Assembly (NCBI GenBank): GCA_020072815.1
Contig: JAIQGE010000003.1
Span: 1-64,000 of the forward strand
Direction of reading: 5' to 3'
Source of the DNA: Terriglobia bacterium
GTDB taxonomy: Bacteria; Acidobacteriota; Terriglobia; Terriglobales; Acidobacteriaceae
DNA length: 64,000 nucleotides
The position numbers and the translations under genes were made by a program. The notes below the pieces were generated by a model. It searched no databases. It was not told the origin of the DNA and saw only the letters and a list, made by a program, of their open reading frames with translations. Shown one piece after another: positions 25,901 to 34,317 of this stretch; position 1 is the first letter of the stretch, and each line of letters opens with the position of its first letter.

Positions 25901-27775
25901 CTGTTCGGCGCCGGAATCGTCGAGCCCGCATTCGCGCTTGAGCCACTCCACGGCGTTGAGGACTTCCGGCGACTTCTGATTGACAAAACCCGGTACAGTG
26001 TTGGGCGTGAGGTCACTGATTTTCTGGCGAAGTTCGCCGACTTGCGCGGACAGCTCTTCCGTGCGGCCCGGAGCCTCGCCCAGCCAGAAAGGAATCGAAG
26101 GCGGAGCGCCGTGCGCGTCTTCGACGAGTACGCGTCCGGATTCGATTTTGCGGATGCGCCAACTGGTGTTGCCCAGCAGCACCACGTCGCCTTTCATGCT
26201 CTCAATGGCAAAGTCTTCATGCAGGGTGCCGACCATGGCGCCTTCCGGCTCGGCAATCACCGTATAAAGGTTGGTTTCCGGGATGGCGCCGCCGTTCATG
26301 ATGGCCACCATGCGCGCGCCGCGGCGGGCTTTGAGCTTTTTGTTCACGCGGTCGCGGTAGAGATAGGCGCCGAAGCGTCCGCGCTGCGAAGCGATGCCGT
26401 CAGAGAGCATGACCAGCAGGTCGTCATAGTCTTTGCGGGTGAGATGGCGATAGGGATAAGCACGCAGCGCCAGCGCGAAGAGCTCGTCTTCATCCCATTC
26501 TTCGGCAGAGCAGGCGGCCACCATCTGCTGGGCCAGGATATCCAGCGGACATTCGGGAATGATCAACCGGTCCAGCTCGCCCTGATGAATGCAGCGGATG
26601 AGCGCGGAACATTCAATGAGCTCGTCGCGCGTGGTAGGGAAGAAGCGGCCTTTGGGGACGGCGCCGCGCCAGTGGCCGGCGCGTCCAAAGCGCTGCAGGG
26701 CGGCGGCGATGGAGCGCGGCGAGCCGATCTGCAGAGCCAGGTCCACGAAGCCGATATCAATGCCGAGTTCGAGCGACGCCGTGGCCACCAGGACTTTCAC
26801 TTCGCCATTCTTGAGTTTGTTTTCGGCGTCCAGGCGGAGCTTGCGGGCCAGGCTGCCGTGGTGCGCGGCGACCTGGTCTTCGCCCAGACGCTCCGCCAGA
26901 TTGAAAGCCACGCGCTCGGCTAGGCGCCGCGTGTTCACAAACAGCAAAGTTGAGCGATGCTCCTGAACGAGCTGGGTGATGCGGTCATAGACTTCGTCCC
27001 AGAGATCGTTGCTGGCAACGGGGCCAAGCTCCTGGCCGGGAACTTCAATAGCTAGATCGAGCGTGCGCTTGTGGCCGATGTTGACGACGACTGGCTCCGG
27101 CTGGTTGTTGCCGGTGAGATAGTGGGCGACCACTTCAATCGGCTTTTGCGTGGCTGAAAGCCCGATGCGCACGGAGCGCCGGCCGGTCAGGGCGTCCAGC
27201 CGCTCCAGAGAAAGCGTCAAGTGGGCGCCGCGTTTGTCGTCGGCCACCGCGTGGATTTCGTCCACAATCACGGTCTTCACGTCCTTCAGGACGTTGCGGC
27301 TGCGCTGAGCGGTCAGCAGTATGTAGAGCGATTCGGGCGTGGTAACCAGGATATGGGGCGGGCGCCGCAGCATGGCCTGGCGTTCATGCGTGAGCGTGTC
27401 GCCGGTGCGGACGGCGACGCGAATCTGCGGCATGAGCAGGCCCTTTTGTCCGGCCAGCGCGGTGATTTCGGCGAGCGGGCCCTCCAGATTTTTCTGAATG
27501 TCGTTGCTCAGGGCCTTGAGCGGGGAAATGTACAGGATTTCCGTGCAGTCCTGGAGGCCGCCGGTGAGAGCCTTGCGGACCAGGGAGTCAATACACGCCA
27601 GAAATGCGGCCAGGGTCTTGCCGGAACCGGTGGGCGCGGAGATGAGGGTGGTGCGTCCAGCAAGAATGTGCGGCCAGCCCTGTTCCTGCGGCTCAGTGGG
27701 TGTGCCGAACTTGCTGACAAACCACTCCTGTACCACGGGATGGGCCCAGGCAATGGGGGATACAGATGACATCAT
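22976..27775 (-). CDS. lhr: Lhr-type large ATP-dependent helicase with repeat-derived insertion
   Basis: This 1599-residue superfamily 2 DNA helicase of the Lhr group acts in DNA repair, unwinding RNA:DNA or DNA forks. The N-terminal RecA pair has Walker A APTGSGKT (about residues 46-53), VDEIHAV (about 173-179), GLSATQ (about 206) and the motif around QRFGRAGHW. The Lhr winged-helix and core domains follow to about 950, and the long C-terminal Lhr-CTD region runs from about 1115 to the end. Between about 951 and 1115 lies a low-complexity linker made of copies of RVAQALLPVP and QPPSxALNxAxVNP peptides. These are encoded by the same dispersed repeats that fill intergenic DNA here. Start is ATG 27775 or 27772. 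A 55-residue DUF5522 gene is coupled downstream. Confidence 0.93.
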   Translation of the reverse strand: MMSSVSPIAWAHPVVQEWFVSKFGTPTEPQEQGWPHILAGRTTLISAPTGSGKTLAAFLACIDSLVRKALTGGLQDCTEILYISPLKALSNDIQKNLEGPLAEITALAGQKGLLMPQIRVAVRTGDTLTHERQAMLRRPPHILVTTPESLYILLTAQRSRNVLKDVKTVIVDEIHAVADDKRGAHLTLSLERLDALTGRRSVRIGLSATQKPIEVVAHYLTGNNQPEPVVVNIGHKRTLDLAIEVPGQELGPVASNDLWDEVYDRITQLVQEHRSTLLFVNTRRLAERVAFNLAERLGEDQVAAHHGSLARKLRLDAENKLKNGEVKVLVATASLELGIDIGFVDLALQIGSPRSIAAALQRFGRAGHWRGAVPKGRFFPTTRDELIECSALIRCIHQGELDRLIIPECPLDILAQQMVAACSAEEWDEDELFALALRAYPYRHLTRKDYDDLLVMLSDGIASQRGRFGAYLYRDRVNKKLKARRGARMVAIMNGGAIPETNLYTVIAEPEGAMVGTLHEDFAIESMKGDVVLLGNTSWRIRKIESGRVLVEDAHGAPPSIPFWLGEAPGRTEELSAQVGELRQKISDLTPNTVPGFVNQKSPEVLNAVEWLKRECGLDDSGAEQAIEYIVAGRAVLGAVPTADVIIAERFFDEGGGMQLIVHAPFGTRINKAWGLSLRKRFCVSFNFELQAAATDNGVNIALAEQHSFPLESVFNFLHENTVKEVLQQAALLSPLLETRWRWDANRALALTRYWNGKKIPLQIQRTRSADLLANVFPDAAACQENVDGPIQVPDHPLIREVMKDIFQEAMDLNGLKNVLRRIRTGEIKCIAVDTPVPSVFSHEILNSNPYTFLDDAPLEERRARAVELRRALPEAVLKEVGGLDPAAIEEVRADAWPDVRDADELADTLHTLIALPEDFRAPDGRPSAETWLPFFARLRESNRATRAWVHEHRVAQPPSAVSLIEKDVAAGRPLPTNDTRVAQAPGSPSRASCDGVEDLLPVPALSPTGTPDLKTNGPQPPSRALNDADVNPNSATNHDRVAQALLPVPSLGADGSPQHNTSGAQPASPVGFSDQSGPQPPSAALNNAEVNPLSTNYDTRVAQALLPVPGGDDHGVWFWLSAEKAKAFRTIYPDAQFETDLPELPGDAPSKDDCLKTMLTGWLSHLGPVTASAAASFLRLPANDVENTLLRIEASGLILRGNFEKLDTSEQQWCERRLLARIHRLTLGTLRKQIEPVTAAVFMRWLLRWQHVAPGSQLRNERGTLQILRQLQGFEIPASAWERQVLARRVGDYDPKFLDNLCLTGAVGWGRLSPHPAMLDDSTEGKRRVVPTSVAPITFFVRDDADWMALPSVRSAHQEAEQEIKGLSPTAREVLEFLRSRGASFFADIVRGAARLKAEVETGLWELVAAGLVTADGFDNLRSLIDPKRRAGHGSGKTNRPRHSTGRWSLLYPLPDDDPARALESVAKMLLDRYGVVFRELLVRESILPRWRDLLITFRRMEDRGEIRGGRFISGFLGEQFALPIAVETLRSLKNLPPTGEVITVSAADPLNLAGIIVPGERVPAISGRCVSFKDGVLVENPGSANPSPAPLSIAGRS
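24440..24920. repeat. Cluster of dispersed palindromic repeats inside the lhr coding sequence
   Basis: Palindromic units of the type ggcacaggcaagagtgcctg plus tgccacacga occur at 24448-24476 and 24627-24656. One is split (24763-24780 with 24820-24836), and a related ggcggctgtgccacac unit lies at 24889-24917. Their flanks (tcgtagttggtcg..., gcgcagccgagggcggctgc) also repeat. The same units lie between genes at 45.47, 51.07 and 51.46 kb, and in another gene at 35.75 kb. All copies here keep the helicase frame open. Confidence 0.9.
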
Positions 27776-28130
27776 GCTATTGTACCGGACGTTCGTAAAT
27801 GTTTCGCTAACGATTTTGACCCATACCGGCGGCTGCGTCCCGCGCTCTCTTCGTCGCGAAGAATTTCGTCCGCGTTTTCCACAGGGCGATCAGGAGTTGC
27901 CCCAGCCGCAGTGCAAAAACTGATTACCATGGTACCGATTTGGTACATGGCGAGAAGCCCACCACAAACCTGCGTCCATCTGCTCTCTTAGGATGTACTA
28001 ATTTCTGGCGCGGATGTACTTGTACCAATTGATTCAGGCTGTTAGTCTCCATGACACAAATTGACACACAAAGCCGCCACGCTTCCGGAAACGTCTAAGG
28101 GTCAAAAAAAAATGAACTCAAGGAAAAAAA
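27776..28130. promoter_or_regulatory. Divergent upstream region with gtac-containing motif repeats
   Basis: This gap lies between the divergent lhr and 28131 genes. It contains ccatggtacc (27927-27936), tggtacatgg (27941-27950), ggatgtact (27991-27999) and ggatgtacttgtacca (28011-28026). The two ggatgtact copies are exactly 20 bp apart, on one face of the helix. The motif resembles the repeat at 9454-9479. These may be operator half-sites; no regulator gene is adjacent. Confidence 0.4.
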
Positions 28131-28541
28131 ATGAGCGACCTTTCGAACCGGCTGAACCGGCTGACGCAGGAACTCCGTGCTCTGCGGCTGCAGTTGCAAT
28201 GGAATACTTTTAGACGCTCCAGTCCGAGTGATCAATCACACACGCTCAACCAGTTGCTGAATGCCGGCATGGTTGAAGACTTGAAAGAACTCACCGAGCA
28301 GTTAAGCCATTTTTTCTGGTCGTACATAGATTCCGCGGCACAGAACGCAGGTCCTGAAGTTGATTTCGCGCAGCAGAGCAAGCAGGTGGCGCGAGTCACC
28401 GAGTTGCTGCGCACGTTGCGCGAATCGTCATGCCCGTCGCCCAGCCAGCTTGGGTTTGTGGCCCGCGTCACGCTGACGGTTGACCGGCATCTGGAATCGC
28501 AAGCCAAAGATCAAAGTCTGCAATTGGAACGCACCGCATAA
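28131..28541 (+). CDS. Small helical protein of unknown function
   Basis: I do not recognise this 136-residue soluble protein. It is predicted mostly helical: the N-terminus SNRLNRLTQELRALRLQLQW has heptad spacing and the middle contains MVEDLKELTEQLSHFFWSYI. There is no signal peptide or cysteine cluster (a single Cys). The start is supported by aagga eight bases upstream. It is preceded by the gtac motif cluster at 27927-28026, which suggests regulated expression. It is followed by 466 bp of non-coding DNA and so is probably monocistronic. Codon use looks like that of its neighbours. Confidence 0.7.
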   Translation: MSDLSNRLNRLTQELRALRLQLQWNTFRRSSPSDQSHTLNQLLNAGMVEDLKELTEQLSHFFWSYIDSAAQNAGPEVDFAQQSKQVARVTELLRTLRESSCPSPSQLGFVARVTLTVDRHLESQAKDQSLQLERTA

Positions 28542-29007
28542 TTTTCTCGTGACTGCTGTCCGTGCCGGCGAGCGCAAGCAAGTCTGGCAGCGGAGCAGCC
28601 TTCCCCCGGCGGCGGGAGAACGCGCGTGCGGACTCCCGCCTGCAAATTTCCTGAGAATCTCCATTTCTCTTCCACACTAGCGTTCGTGGGTCAGTCTGGG
28701 ACTATGTTGTCCTCTTTGGGCTGTCATGCTGAAGGGCATCGAGCCGGAACCATGCGAGGCGAGAACGCATCGGAGTTCCTACCTACGAATCGGCCATTCG
28801 TTCTTCGGTTCGACGAGGCGTATGTGAGAACGCTCTGATGCAGCAAGGCGGGGAGAAGATTCTCGCGGTCCTTCGACTACGCGACGCCACGCTGCGCAGC
28901 GTCGCTCCGCTCAGGATGACATGTCTTGAGGTAGATCGTGGATACTGACTGTCACACTCATCTCGTCGTGGTACGGGGCCGCGGCGCTGGAGTACAATTT
29001 CAGCCCT
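28542..29007. other. Non-coding stretch with REP-like wording
   Basis: No gene is supported. The stretch 28715-28925 carries wording found at other gene borders: tgtcatgctgaagg, gagaagattctcgcggtcct tcgactacgc and gctccgctcaggatgacatg, typical of scattered REP-like elements. The last 60 bp are the upstream region of the cupin gene. Confidence 0.5.
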
Positions 29008-29376
29008 ATGCTAAAGCACATCCGCTGGGCTGACGTTGAAGTTGAAAAACTGAATCCGCTCTTTGACCGCCAGATGATTACCGGCGAGAACCTGATGCTG
29101 GCGCGTATCCGCCTGCAGAAGGGAAGCGTGGTGCCGGAGCACAGCCATGTGAACGAGCAGCTCACTTACATTGTGGAGGGCGCGCTGAAGTTTTGGATTG
29201 ACGGCAAGGAGCTGGTCGTCCGCGCGGGCGAGGTGCTCTGCATTCCATCCAACATGCCGCACAAGGCGGAAGCGCTGGAAGATACCCTGGACCTGGACGT
29301 GTTTTATCCTCCACGACAAGATTGGTTGAATAAGACCGACGCCTACCTGCGCGACGCCGAGACCGCGCGGCGGTAA
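29008..29376 (+). CDS. Small cupin-domain protein
   Basis: This 122-residue single-domain cupin has motif 1 VVPEHSHVNEQLTYIVEGAL (about residues 43-62), with His/His/Glu metal ligands, and motif 2 GEVLCIPSNMPHKAE (about 80-94). Proteins of this size bind a metal and either act on small aromatic or keto substrates or serve as sensors. The substrate is unknown. It is 24 bp upstream of the chromate transporter gene in the same direction and may be co-expressed with it. Confidence 0.85.
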   Translation: MLKHIRWADVEVEKLNPLFDRQMITGENLMLARIRLQKGSVVPEHSHVNEQLTYIVEGALKFWIDGKELVVRAGEVLCIPSNMPHKAEALEDTLDLDVFYPPRQDWLNKTDAYLRDAETARR

Positions 29377-29400
29377 AAGGCGCGAGCGCCGTTTCTCTTC

Positions 29401-30588
29401 ATGGCGACCAACGAACCTTCCGCGCGCACCAGCCTGTGGGACCTGGCTGGCGCATTTCTTAAACTGGGCACGATTGCCTTTGGTGGACCCGCCGCGCACA
29501 TTGCGCTGATGGAGCAGGAGTTCGTGCGTCGCCGCCAGTGGCTCACCGAGCAGGAATTCCTGGACCGGCTGGCTGCGGCAAACCTCATCCCTGGCCCCAG
29601 TTCCACGGAAATGGCCATCTACATCGGCTTCACCCAGCGAGGCTGGCCAGGTTTGATCGTGGCTGGCTGCTGCTTCATTGTTCCGGCGGCGGTGATCGTT
29701 TGCATGATCGCGGCGGCTTACGTCCACTATGGCACGTTGCCGCAGGTCGGGGGCGCGCTCTATGGGCTGAAGCCCGTGATGATCGCAATCATCTTGCAGG
29801 CATTCTGGAAGCTGGCGCGGTCGGCGGTGAAGACCAGCTTCCTGGCAGTGATCGGCATTGTTTCTACAGTTCTGTGTTTTCTTGGTGTGTATGAGCTGCT
29901 GGTGTTGCTATGCGCGGGCGTGCTTGCCGGAGTGCCGGCGGTCGCCGGGAAGCTGCGGGGGAGTTCAGAAACATCCGCGGCGATCTCCGGACCCTTCAGT
30001 GCATCCCTATTCAAGATGAAGCCGCTGATCGCCACTGTGTCGTCCAGCGCAGCGCTGGTCGCGGCGCCATTCAGTTTGACGCGTCTGTTCTTCACCTTTC
30101 TCAAGATTGGATCGGTGTTGTTCGGCAGCGGCTATGTACTGCTGGCGTTCTTGCGGGCCGACTTTGTCCAGCGGCTGCACTGGCTCACGGAAAAGCAACT
30201 GCTCGACGCGGTGGCCGTGGGGCAGATCACTCCGGGACCGGTGTTCACCACCGCCACGTTTATCGGTTACCTGCAAGGCGGCGTGCCGGGAGCAATTGTG
30301 GCGACGTTCGCCATATTTCTTCCCGGCTTCTTTCTGGTGGCAGCCAGCGGCCCGATCATTCCTATGATCCGGCGATCCGCAGTTGCCAGCGCGTTTCTGG
30401 ACGGCGTGGTGGTCGGTTCACTGGCCCTGATGGGCTATGTGACCTGGCTTCTGGGCAAGACTGCTTTGATTGATCCTCTGACCATCGTCCTGGCGATAGC
30501 CAGTGCGGCGCTGCTGTTTCGCTTTCGCATCAATCCGGTCTGGCTCATGGCCGCCGCGGCGATTGCCGGAGTCCTCCATGGGGCCTAG
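29401..30588 (+). CDS. chrA: Chromate transporter, two-domain CHR family
   Basis: This 395-residue inner-membrane protein has two homologous CHR domains of about 180 residues. The first has FLKLGTIAFGGPAAHIALME (about residues 20-40) and NLIPGPSSTEMAIYIGF. The second has FLKIGSVLFGSGYVLLAFL and the matching ITPGPVFTTATFIGYLQGG. About ten hydrophobic segments are visible. Characterised members expel chromate driven by the proton gradient, but many homologues have untested substrates. A GC-rich hairpin with T-tract follows at 30733. Confidence 0.92.
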   Translation: MATNEPSARTSLWDLAGAFLKLGTIAFGGPAAHIALMEQEFVRRRQWLTEQEFLDRLAAANLIPGPSSTEMAIYIGFTQRGWPGLIVAGCCFIVPAAVIVCMIAAAYVHYGTLPQVGGALYGLKPVMIAIILQAFWKLARSAVKTSFLAVIGIVSTVLCFLGVYELLVLLCAGVLAGVPAVAGKLRGSSETSAAISGPFSASLFKMKPLIATVSSSAALVAAPFSLTRLFFTFLKIGSVLFGSGYVLLAFLRADFVQRLHWLTEKQLLDAVAVGQITPGPVFTTATFIGYLQGGVPGAIVATFAIFLPGFFLVAASGPIIPMIRRSAVASAFLDGVVVGSLALMGYVTWLLGKTALIDPLTIVLAIASAALLFRFRINPVWLMAAAAIAGVLHGA

Positions 30589-30732
30589 TTGATTTTCCTG
30601 TAACGCTGTCCCGCCCAAAACACTAATCAACAGAGTGCGGTGACCAAAGGCTGCATCAGCCAGTGGTGTATCCATCAGCTGATAAGCCGTGCAGGCAATG
30701 ACCTGGGGCGGTAATTGCCTCCTCGGCGGCAG

Positions 30733-30770
30733 AAAAACGGGCTGGCGCGAAAATTCGCCGGCCTGTTTTT
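30733..30770. terminator. Hairpin terminator after chrA
   Basis: AAAAACGGGCTGGCG pairs with CGCCGGCCTGTTTTT (two G-T pairs) around an 8-base loop, ending in a T-tract. It can terminate in both directions. About 145 bp separate it from the chrA stop. Confidence 0.75.
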
Positions 30771-30802
30771 GTTTGAAATAAAGACTGGTGAAGAAACTAG
30801 AA

Positions 30803-30830
30803 GAGGCTGGCGGGGCAAATCGCCAGCCTC
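30803..30830. terminator. Second hairpin, terminator-like
   Basis: GAGGCTGGCG and CGCCAGCCTC form a perfect 10-bp stem around gggcaaat, followed by ctttgg. It lies directly after the hairpin at 30733, so the two may bound a short RNA. Confidence 0.5.
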
Positions 30831-30849
30831 CTTTGGTGGAGGAACTGCG

Positions 30850-31230
30850 TTACGCAGTCAAATCGGGAATTAGCGGTACCCGTATTGTGGGATGACCAGC
30901 CGTGGTTCCTGTGCGGGAACGATTCCCCGTCCAGCAACCGCGCGTCTGTCCCATCACGGCGACACGTTTTTTGGGGGAGGGCTGAAAGTCGCCGATCCAA
31001 AAATCGCGCCGTAGTCGCTTAATACCGTTCCCCCTGGCCGCGGCAGGAACCTCACTCCTCAAGTGTCAACGATAGCGGGGGTCGCTGACGTGAGGAGGTG
31101 TTTGGCCTTTGCCGAAGCGCCCCCAACCACCACACCGGACTTCTCCCGACGGTTCGGCTCAAAGGCTCTCAATAGAAACCTTTCGTGCAGCTGAGAGCGC
31201 GCACCAAGCATTTCTCTTGGCGGCTACCGG
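30850..31230. ncRNA. Possible structured non-coding RNA (unassigned)
   Basis: There is no credible protein frame here, yet hairpins are dense: GTTCC/GGAAC near 30900, GTTCC/GGAAC at about 31030, CTCCTCA/TGAGGAG enclosing a second near-perfect stem at 31053-31100, GGTGT/ACACC at about 31098-31136, CCGA/TCGG, and GCTCTCA/TGAGAGC at about 31165-31200. I found no tmRNA ends, T arm, RNase P core or SRP signature. Strand and boundaries are unknown. The adjacent stretches 30600-30720 (AGGCAAT/ATTGCCT hairpin) and 31231-31430 hold nothing else I can name. Confidence 0.35.
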
Positions 31231-31436
31231 TCACCCGTCGCAAAAGTCCATAAACGATTGAATCTGAAATGCTTTGCCAGGACGCCTTCCCAACCTGCAG
31301 TCCAAAACTTCCCGCAAGCTACGTTAAACACCCTAACTTAACGTCGGATTAGGACTTCATTAAAAATTCCAATCTAAAGGGCAGACTCCACTCATTTGTG
31401 ATGGCAGCCACGCGCAGATTGGCAATGTTGTTCCAC

Positions 31437-31461
31437 AAAAGGGCACGCAGGTGACGTGCCC
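31437..31461 (-). terminator. Terminator of the M13 peptidase gene
   Basis: Read on the minus strand, GGGCACG-TCACCTG-CGTGCCC is followed by TTTTGTGG. It lies 49 bp after the peptidase stop. Confidence 0.8.
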
Positions 31462-31509
31462 TCTCGCGAAGAGTGTTCCTTATTGCACATCGTCCCTATC
31501 AAATCTCGT

Positions 31510-33606
31510 CTACCAAACATGGCACGCGTTGGTCCGGACCATCGGTTGCCCCGCCTTGCAACCAAACGCTTTCTGGAACTCAGGCATATTCTGCACCACG
31601 CCGTTCACGCGCCAGCGGCCGGGAGAATGGGGATCAACACGCGCGCCCAGTCGCGACAGTTCGGGCGTGATGTTCTCACACCACACGCGGGCAAAGCCCA
31701 GGAAGAAGCGCTGGTCGGCGGTGTAGCCGTCGAGTTTTTTGTTGGGGTCTTGTTTGTTTTCCGCCATCATGTCATGCAAGGCCATGAGCGCGATGCGCGC
31801 GCCGCCGTTGTCCGCGGTGTTTTCACCCAGGGTGAGCTTGCCGTTGAGATGAAGATCGTCCACGGCGACAAAGCTGCTGTACTCGTCGGCCACGCAGCCG
31901 GCGCGTTTTTCAAACTCCGTGCTGTCGGCTTCCGTCCACCAGTCGCGCAGGTTGCCTTTGGGATCGAACTTGCGGCCTTCGTCGTCAAAGCCATGCGTGA
32001 GTTCGTGGCCAATCACCAGTCCGATGCCGCCAAAGTTCACCGGATCATCCATGGTGCGGTCAAAGAACGGAGGCTGCAGGATGCCGGCAGGGAAGACGAT
32101 CTCATTGCGTTCGCCGCTGTAGTAGGCGTTGACGGTGGAAGGCGTGATGCCCCACTCCAGCTTGTCCACGGGTTTGCCGATTTTCTGGATCTGGCGGTTG
32201 GATTCAAACTCCGTGGCGCGCTGCACGTTGGCCAGAAAGTTGTCGCGCGTGACGCTGAGTTTGCTGTAGTCGCGCCACTGGTCAGGATAGCCGATCTTGT
32301 TGCGGATGGCGGCCAGCTTGACCAGCGCTTCCTTCTTGGTTGCCGCCGTCATCCACGGCAGCTCCGTGATGTCCTTGTGCAGGGACTTTTCCAGCGCGTC
32401 CACTATCTTCAGCATGCGCGCTTTGCCGTCTTTGCCAAAAGTCTCATCCACGTAGGGCTGGCCCAGGGCCTCGCCCAGCGCGCTGTCCGTGGCGTTGATG
32501 CAGCGTTTCCAGCGTGGCGAAAGTTCTTTCTGTCCGGTGAACTGCTGCGTGAACTGGAAGTCTTCCTGGACGAAATCATCGGACAGCCACGGCGCCGCGT
32601 TGGCCAGCATCTGCCAGCTGAGGTAGGTCTTCCAGGAATCCAGCGGCGTGGAGTCAATGATGGCGTTTACCTGTTTGAAGAAATCCGGGTTGGCGACGTT
32701 GAGTTCCTTGAACGCCGGCGCGCCTGCGGCGGCAAAATAGCCGCGCAGATGAAAGTTCGGCGCCGCGGTTTCGATGTCCGCCAGCGTCATTTTGTGGTCA
32801 ATATTTTTGGGATCGCGGCGCAGCGTGCGGTCCATGGCGGCCTTGGCCAGCTCCGTCTCAATTTTCATGACGGTGTCCGCGCTCCTGGCCGCCTGCTCCG
32901 GACTCTGCCCCAGCATGCCGAACATCTTCGCCATGTGCGCCAGGTAGCCTTTGCGGATGGCCACCATGTCCGCGTCATCTTTCAGGTAGTAGTCGCGGTC
33001 GGGCAGCGTGATTCCCGCCTGGTCAATGCTGGCGATGATCATTTCAGAGTTGTGCAGGTCCGGACTGGAACCGAAACCAAAAATGGGGTTCGGCCCGACC
33101 AGCGTTTCATGCGCGATCAGCTCCATCATCTGCGTCTTATTTTTCAGCGCGGCAATGCGGTCCAGCTCCGGCTGCAGCGGCTTGTAGCCGGCTTTGTTGG
33201 CGGCGGCTTCATCCATGCAGGACGCGTAGTAGTCGCCAATCTTCTGCTGCACGGCGGTGCGCTTGGGATCGTTGGCGCTGTTTTTGTCCAGAATCGCGCG
33301 TAACACCGCCAGGTTGTACTCAGACACTTCATTGAAGCTGATCCAATCCGGATAATCCGGCGGGATGGGATTGTTCTTTATCCACTTGGAACAGGCGAAC
33401 TGGTAGAAGTCGGTGCAGGGGTCAAGCGAGGTATCAATGTTGGCGATGTCGAACTTCGGGGCTTTCGGCTGCGACGGCTTAGCTTCGGCTTTTTGGCCGG
33501 CGGCTTTGCCCGGCGACGCAGGCGCCTGCGCCAGCGCCGATTGAGACAACAAGCCCGCGGCCGCCAGCAGCAGTGCGCTGCTCAGTTTCAGGAAGTAATT
33601 AGACAT
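31510..33606 (-). CDS. Secreted M13 (neprilysin-like) zinc metallopeptidase
   Basis: This 698-residue exported endopeptidase cleaves oligopeptides in the periplasm or outside. Signal peptide MSNYFLKLSSALLLAAAGLL is cut near ALA. The large helical N-terminal domain (about residues 60-430) begins with CTDFYQFACSKWI, and the catalytic domain has VIGHELTHGFDDEG (HExxH, about 530) and ENTADNGGAR (the third zinc ligand). The C-terminus ends CHVW, the usual C-x-x-W tail of M13 enzymes. The ATG at 33606 is chosen over a longer start because GGAGG lies ten bases upstream and the signal peptide begins there. It is monocistronic, with its own terminator at 31437. Confidence 0.95.
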   Translation of the reverse strand: MSNYFLKLSSALLLAAAGLLSQSALAQAPASPGKAAGQKAEAKPSQPKAPKFDIANIDTSLDPCTDFYQFACSKWIKNNPIPPDYPDWISFNEVSEYNLAVLRAILDKNSANDPKRTAVQQKIGDYYASCMDEAAANKAGYKPLQPELDRIAALKNKTQMMELIAHETLVGPNPIFGFGSSPDLHNSEMIIASIDQAGITLPDRDYYLKDDADMVAIRKGYLAHMAKMFGMLGQSPEQAARSADTVMKIETELAKAAMDRTLRRDPKNIDHKMTLADIETAAPNFHLRGYFAAAGAPAFKELNVANPDFFKQVNAIIDSTPLDSWKTYLSWQMLANAAPWLSDDFVQEDFQFTQQFTGQKELSPRWKRCINATDSALGEALGQPYVDETFGKDGKARMLKIVDALEKSLHKDITELPWMTAATKKEALVKLAAIRNKIGYPDQWRDYSKLSVTRDNFLANVQRATEFESNRQIQKIGKPVDKLEWGITPSTVNAYYSGERNEIVFPAGILQPPFFDRTMDDPVNFGGIGLVIGHELTHGFDDEGRKFDPKGNLRDWWTEADSTEFEKRAGCVADEYSSFVAVDDLHLNGKLTLGENTADNGGARIALMALHDMMAENKQDPNKKLDGYTADQRFFLGFARVWCENITPELSRLGARVDPHSPGRWRVNGVVQNMPEFQKAFGCKAGQPMVRTNACHVW

Positions 33607-34317
33607 AGAACTTTTCCTCCAGGATGGCAAACCCAGAATTGTATAAGACGGGCCGGGTTCACGATTGTCATCCTCCTCCCCCAGGAAGTGCCATTCCGAA
33701 GCGGAGCGAGGAATCTGCTCTGCTGGAGTTGAGCACTAGACTACGTGTTTCCCTAACGGCAGCGGAGCAGATCCCTCACCGCTCCTGTCTCGCAGCCGCT
33801 CGACGTCAGGGTTCGGGATGGCACGTCGGTTTCTCGGTTGGTGTTTGTTGAACGTTGTCTTTGCTCAAACCCGCAACCTTGAAATGCGGAGGAGATAGGC
33901 AGTGTCGCCCCTCCGGGGCTCAACCTCTTTTCTAACGCTCACCCACCCTTGCGGCTTCGCGTTCGCTCGCCTGAGGACGCCACCCCAACGCGCGAAGCGC
34001 GCGCCGGGGACCCCGGGTGGGCTAGGCTGTTTCGCGCCTTCGGCGCTGGCAAGTAATCGACCCAGTGTTCGTCGTCACCCTACCAACTGTCGGTCTTGCT
34101 TTGGAGGTTTTCCGCTGGCATACCCTTCTATCAGCCAAGTACACAACGCGCGCGGGTCGGCTTGGCGGCTAGGGGTTGTCTCAAGCGCCGGAGGCGCGGA
34201 ATGAGTTAGCCCCGTCCGGAAGGGCGGGGTAAGCGCGCCAAGAAGATGAAAGCCCCGGAAGGGCGACATTCTGTGCTTTGTTTCCTTTGAAAACCGATGC
34301 AAAATGTTGGTTACATC
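33607..34317. repeat. Repeat-filled intergenic region
   Basis: No gene is supported over about 700 bp. 33680-33815 holds REP-like wording (gtgccattccgaagcggagc, cggagcagatccctcaccgc). 33945-34050 holds cgcgaagcgcgcgccgggga ccccgg, also seen inside the lhr repeat cluster and near 51.2 kb. 34203-34225 forms CCCCG-TCC-GGAA-GG-GCGGGG, and 34250-34270 has ccccggaagggcgacattct. These resemble several different dispersed families placed side by side. Confidence 0.55.

Noticed and set aside
25043-26923. 626-residue plus-strand frame opposite lhr
   Set aside because: The lhr helicase motifs are on the other strand through this whole stretch, and the translation has no family features.
28626-28838. 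70-codon plus-strand frame in the gap before the cupin gene
   Set aside because: It runs through REP-like wording with no ribosome-binding site or family resemblance.
30850-31230. tmRNA, RNase P RNA or SRP RNA as explanation for the hairpin-rich gap
   Set aside because: I looked for the tmRNA 5' end and T arm, the GAAAGTCCGG-like RNase P core and the SRP GGAAGCAGCC loop on both strands and found none.
31456-33303. 615-residue plus-strand frame opposite the M13 peptidase
   Set aside because: The minus-strand frame has HExxH, the third zinc ligand and a signal peptide with ribosome-binding site. The plus frame is a shadow.
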